Of a stretch of 26,070 nt of DNA, positions 23,674 to 26,070 are shown piece after piece. The position numbers and the translations under genes were made by a program. Within the stretch, counting starts at the first letter, position 1, and each line of letters opens with the position of its first letter. The notes beneath the pieces were generated by a model, which worked only from the letters and a program-made list of their open reading frames with translations, was not told the DNA's origin and made no database searches. Origin of the DNA: Desulfuromonas sp. (GTDB lineage Bacteria > Desulfobacterota > Desulfuromonadia > Desulfuromonadales > SZUA-401); the NCBI GenBank assembly GCA_002869605.1, contig PKUI01000159.1:1-26070 (forward strand), written 5' to 3'.

Positions 23674-25476
23674 TTATTTGCTCGGTTCAGCAAAAAAAGC
23701 ATCGAGCTGAGCATCGAGATTTTCAACATCCATCTCGTTCGAAACCTCCATCCCGTCATCTTCATCCGAAGGACCCTTGCCTCTCCCCCCCTGCCTGAAG
23801 GAATCGACCTCGTCCTTGAGTTTATCGGTAAGACTGAGCGCTTCTGAAATCCGGGCGATCAACTGGTCAGCCGTTTTGGAATTCTGTTGCAGCACCTCAG
23901 ACGTTTCCGAGATGAACGTTTTCACCTGATCACCATAGATCATCTGTTGCAGCGCAGTCTCCTTGAGCACCTGGGCCTTTTCATTGTCGTTGACCACGCT
24001 TTCAAGGTATTTGCGGTTGCCCTTCGACTGCTCAGAGGTCGCCGTATTGATCTGCTGGGCCAGAATTTTCATCTGCTCAAGAGCATGGACGATGTGCAGA
24101 ATTCGCCCTTCCTGTTCCTGGATCGCCTTGCGCGAATGACGTACCCGGTCGAGGTTCTTTTCGGCTTCCTGGGCGATCAGGTTGCTGCCACTCGCCTGCT
24201 CGATAGCCCCGGAAGCGATCTTCTGAACCATCTCGGAGGCTTCGTCGGCACTCTGCTGGATCCGGTGCAGTGCATCATCCGCGGCACGCGAGGTTTCAAC
24301 GCCGTCGCTGACCGACTTGGCCCCGGCGTTGATAGTCTTTTCCACCGCATCGGTTTCACGTTGGATGCCTTCGACCAGACCTTCAATTTCCTGGGTCGAT
24401 GCTGCTGTACGCTGTGCCAGAGAACGAACCTCCTCGGCAACCACCGCAAAGGCGCGACCCTTGTCGCCTGCCTGAGCCGCAATAATCGAGGCATTCAACG
24501 ACAGCAGGTTGGTCTGTTCGACAATCTCGGTAATAATGCTGAGAAATGAACCGATTTCGGTGGTTTGTTCAGACAGGCGCTTGATGGCATGCAGAGATTG
24601 CTGGCTATTCCCCTCAATCTGCTCCACGGCTTTCAGCATGGAGCGCATCGCCGAGATACCTTCCTGGGCCTGCTCTCGTACCTTCTTGGAGGCTTCAGAC
24701 GTCCGCTGGGCGTTGTCGCGCATCTGGCCCGTGGTCGCGCTGATCTGGATGATCGAACCGGAAGTCTGCTCTGTCGACTCGGCAAGGTAGTCGATGTTTT
24801 CGGCCGTTTCACGAATACTGGCTGCCATCTCTTCAATAGAAGCTGACGTTTCGAGAATCGAGGCATGAAACTGCTCGGCACGTTCAGAGATCTCGTCGGT
24901 CGTCGCACTCATTTCAGTGCTCAGGGCGGTCCGGTCCGAGGCGCGTTCGGCGAGTGCCTCGACTTCGCGGATGATTTCTCCAAATGCGCGTGCCATATTT
25001 TCAGCCGCGATCGAGGTTTCAACAAATTTGTCGGTCTGGGCCCGATTGCCGTCGGCAAGCTGAATCGCCCCCTCGTCGAGTATCCGGTGAATCGGTACGA
25101 ATTCGTCGGCAATCACCTGGACCGCCTCAATCAGTCGGAAGATACGTCCATTGAGCTCACTCTGTAACTGCGACTGTGCAGAGAGATGATCCCCTTCTCC
25201 GGCCAGCATTTCCCGGGTATCCATACCGACCAGGCTGGTCAGTTCATTACACTGTGCTTCCAGATTGTTGCTCAGAACCTGTCGGATACACCAGTAACTG
25301 AACAACCCGACCAATAAACCTGCTATGACACACCCCACTGCATAAAGCGGGTTGAATGCTTCACTACCGAAAAAGACCGCCGAGTAGAACGGAAAAACGA
25401 TGCCCATCGCCAACCCGAAACCGATCATAAAAACCCGGGTGGTCTTGAGTGTTTGCAGATAACGCTTAATGAACAT
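23674..25476 (-). CDS. Methyl-accepting chemotaxis protein without a sensory ectodomain
   Basis: The protein has 600 residues. Two transmembrane helices (about 14-36 and 42-64) are joined by only about 6 residues, so there is no periplasmic ligand domain. A long cytoplasmic coiled coil follows. The hairpin tip is [21 protein letters not shown] (317-337) and [15 protein letters not shown] (340-354). Asn328 of the trimer contact is kept, but the usual Glu is Ile332 and the usual Arg is Gln335. The tail is acidic (about 570-600) and lacks a CheR-docking pentapeptide. AAAGGAG lies 7 nt before the ATG. Its signal may be membrane state or an intracellular cue; no che genes flank it. Confidence 0.93.
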   Translation of the reverse strand: MFIKRYLQTLKTTRVFMIGFGLAMGIVFPFYSAVFFGSEAFNPLYAVGCVIAGLLVGLFSYWCIRQVLSNNLEAQCNELTSLVGMDTREMLAGEGDHLSAQSQLQSELNGRIFRLIEAVQVIADEFVPIHRILDEGAIQLADGNRAQTDKFVETSIAAENMARAFGEIIREVEALAERASDRTALSTEMSATTDEISERAEQFHASILETSASIEEMAASIRETAENIDYLAESTEQTSGSIIQISATTGQMRDNAQRTSEASKKVREQAQEGISAMRSMLKAVEQIEGNSQQSLHAIKRLSEQTTEIGSFLSIITEIVEQTNLLSLNASIIAAQAGDKGRAFAVVAEEVRSLAQRTAASTQEIEGLVEGIQRETDAVEKTINAGAKSVSDGVETSRAADDALHRIQQSADEASEMVQKIASGAIEQASGSNLIAQEAEKNLDRVRHSRKAIQEQEGRILHIVHALEQMKILAQQINTATSEQSKGNRKYLESVVNDNEKAQVLKETALQQMIYGDQVKTFISETSEVLQQNSKTADQLIARISEALSLTDKLKDEVDSFRQGGRGKGPSDEDDGMEVSNEMDVENLDAQLDAFFAEPSK

Positions 25477-25514
25477 TCTACGGCTCCTTTACTGAGAACA
25501 GCCAAAACGTTCTA

Positions 25515-25543
25515 AATATAAGCGTTTTTCTATGTTTTGCCAA
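25515..25543 (-). promoter_or_regulatory. Probable sigma70 promoter of the chemoreceptor gene
   Basis: On the minus strand TTGGCA (25543-25538) and TATATT (25520-25515) are separated by 17 bp, about 38 bp upstream of the ATG. It is a sigma70 rather than sigma28 type, so expression need not follow flagellar genes. Confidence 0.65.
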
Positions 25544-25590
25544 TAGATTTAATCCATCGGATACAATCCCGGCTAACCCGCAGAAGAATA

Positions 25591-26070
25591 TCAGGGGGAG
25601 AGAGGCCGATCGAGCTGCCGATACTGGATCGCTTCGGCCAGATGCCGTCGCTGAATGTCTTCCTCACCATCCAGGTCGGTGATGGTACGTGCCACCTTGA
25701 GAATACGCGCATAACTGCGCGCCGAAAGGCCGAGGCGATCCATGACATCCTTCAGCAGCTCGTCACCATCCTTGTCGGTCTGGCAGTACACACGCAGATG
25801 GCGAGCCTGCATCTGCGCGTTGGCGTAAAGCCCGTGTTCTGCCAGACGCTGTCGCTGTTTCAGGCGCGCCTTCTCGACCCGGGCACGGATTGTTTCGCTG
25901 TTCTCTTCGTGGCTCGAACCCGACAACTCCTGGTGCTGAATACGCGGCACTGAAATATGCAGATCGACCCGGTCGAGCAGCGGTCCGGAGAGCCGTGTCC
26001 GGTAGCGCTGTCGCATCACCGGAGTACAGGTACAGGCATGCATGGTGTCGCCAAGATAGCCACACGGACA
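25591..26070 (-). CDS. comM: ComM/YifB-family AAA+ ATPase (Mg chelatase-like), C-terminal part
   Basis: Only the last 159 codons are in the window; the start lies beyond the right edge. The Cys cluster CPCGYLGDTMHACTC is followed by RYRTRLSGPLLDRVDLHISVP, the family's highly conserved segment after the Walker B region, and then by the Mg_chelatase_C helical domain (LGLSARSYARILKVARTIADL-like, here RTITDLDGEEDIQRRHLAEA) and the end QYRQLDRPLSP. ComM is a hexameric helicase that aids branch migration in natural transformation in some bacteria; in this lineage the role is not established. It stops 48 bp upstream of the chemoreceptor promoter. Confidence 0.93.
   Translation of the reverse strand, partial: CPCGYLGDTMHACTCTPVMRQRYRTRLSGPLLDRVDLHISVPRIQHQELSGSSHEENSETIRARVEKARLKQRQRLAEHGLYANAQMQARHLRVYCQTDKDGDELLKDVMDRLGLSARSYARILKVARTITDLDGEEDIQRRHLAEAIQYRQLDRPLSP

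Overview
The window looks like chromosomal core DNA of a Gram-negative anaerobe of the Desulfuromonadia (Desulfuromonas/Geobacter/Pelobacter relatives, formerly Deltaproteobacteria). The taxonomic call is inference. It rests on a carD-ispD-ispF-glnS-cheB-cysS cluster, a small two-CxxCH cytochrome, a complete tolQRAB-pal-ybgF cluster, a UbiD-family decarboxylase, and a methyl-accepting protein with the [10 protein letters not shown] hairpin variant. Composition and codon use look even throughout. I see no insertion sequence, prophage, CRISPR array, tRNA or rRNA, and no gap above 300 bases without a gene.

Layout. 1-4713 (minus): an acyl-CoA dehydrogenase and a MerA/lipoamide-dehydrogenase-like flavoprotein overlap by 4 nt; a UbiD-family decarboxylase follows with its own promoter and runs off the left edge. 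4890-5591 (plus): an exported beta-barrel protein. 5647-7659 (minus): uvrB. 7732-8592 (plus): a YitT-family membrane protein. 8658-14638 (minus): a six-gene operon starting at a near-consensus sigma70 promoter, reading carD, ispD, ispF, glnS, cheB, cysS. 14791-18835 (plus): a diheme cytochrome, pyruvate kinase, then queC, folE2 and a DUF2064 transferase. 18901-23586 (plus): tolQ, tolR, tolA, tolB, pal, ybgF. 23674-25476 (minus): a chemoreceptor. 25591-26070 (minus): the C-terminal third of a ComM/YifB ATPase.

How the genes fit together. folE2 makes dihydroneopterin triphosphate from GTP, the shared entry to folate and queuosine, and queC makes preQ0, so the pair is a partial queuosine module. 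IspD and IspF are adjacent MEP-pathway enzymes, placed between a CarD-type RNA polymerase regulator and two tRNA synthetases. The Tol-Pal cluster links the inner membrane to the outer membrane during division.

The most striking observation is in tolB. The frame that starts at TTG 20771 with a clean signal peptide is interrupted by an in-frame TAG at 20942-20944 and then continues in the same frame to a full-length beta-propeller. Only one codon is wrong. It is either a genuine recent nonsense mutation, a sequencing error, or a recoding event; the first two are more likely because TAG is an ordinary stop for carD, glnS and pyk here. Second is the CheB protein: its methylesterase triad is intact, but its receiver domain has lost the phospho-acceptor Asp, the conserved Ser/Thr and the conserved Lys. 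I found no convincing wholly new multi-gene system; most of the window is housekeeping.
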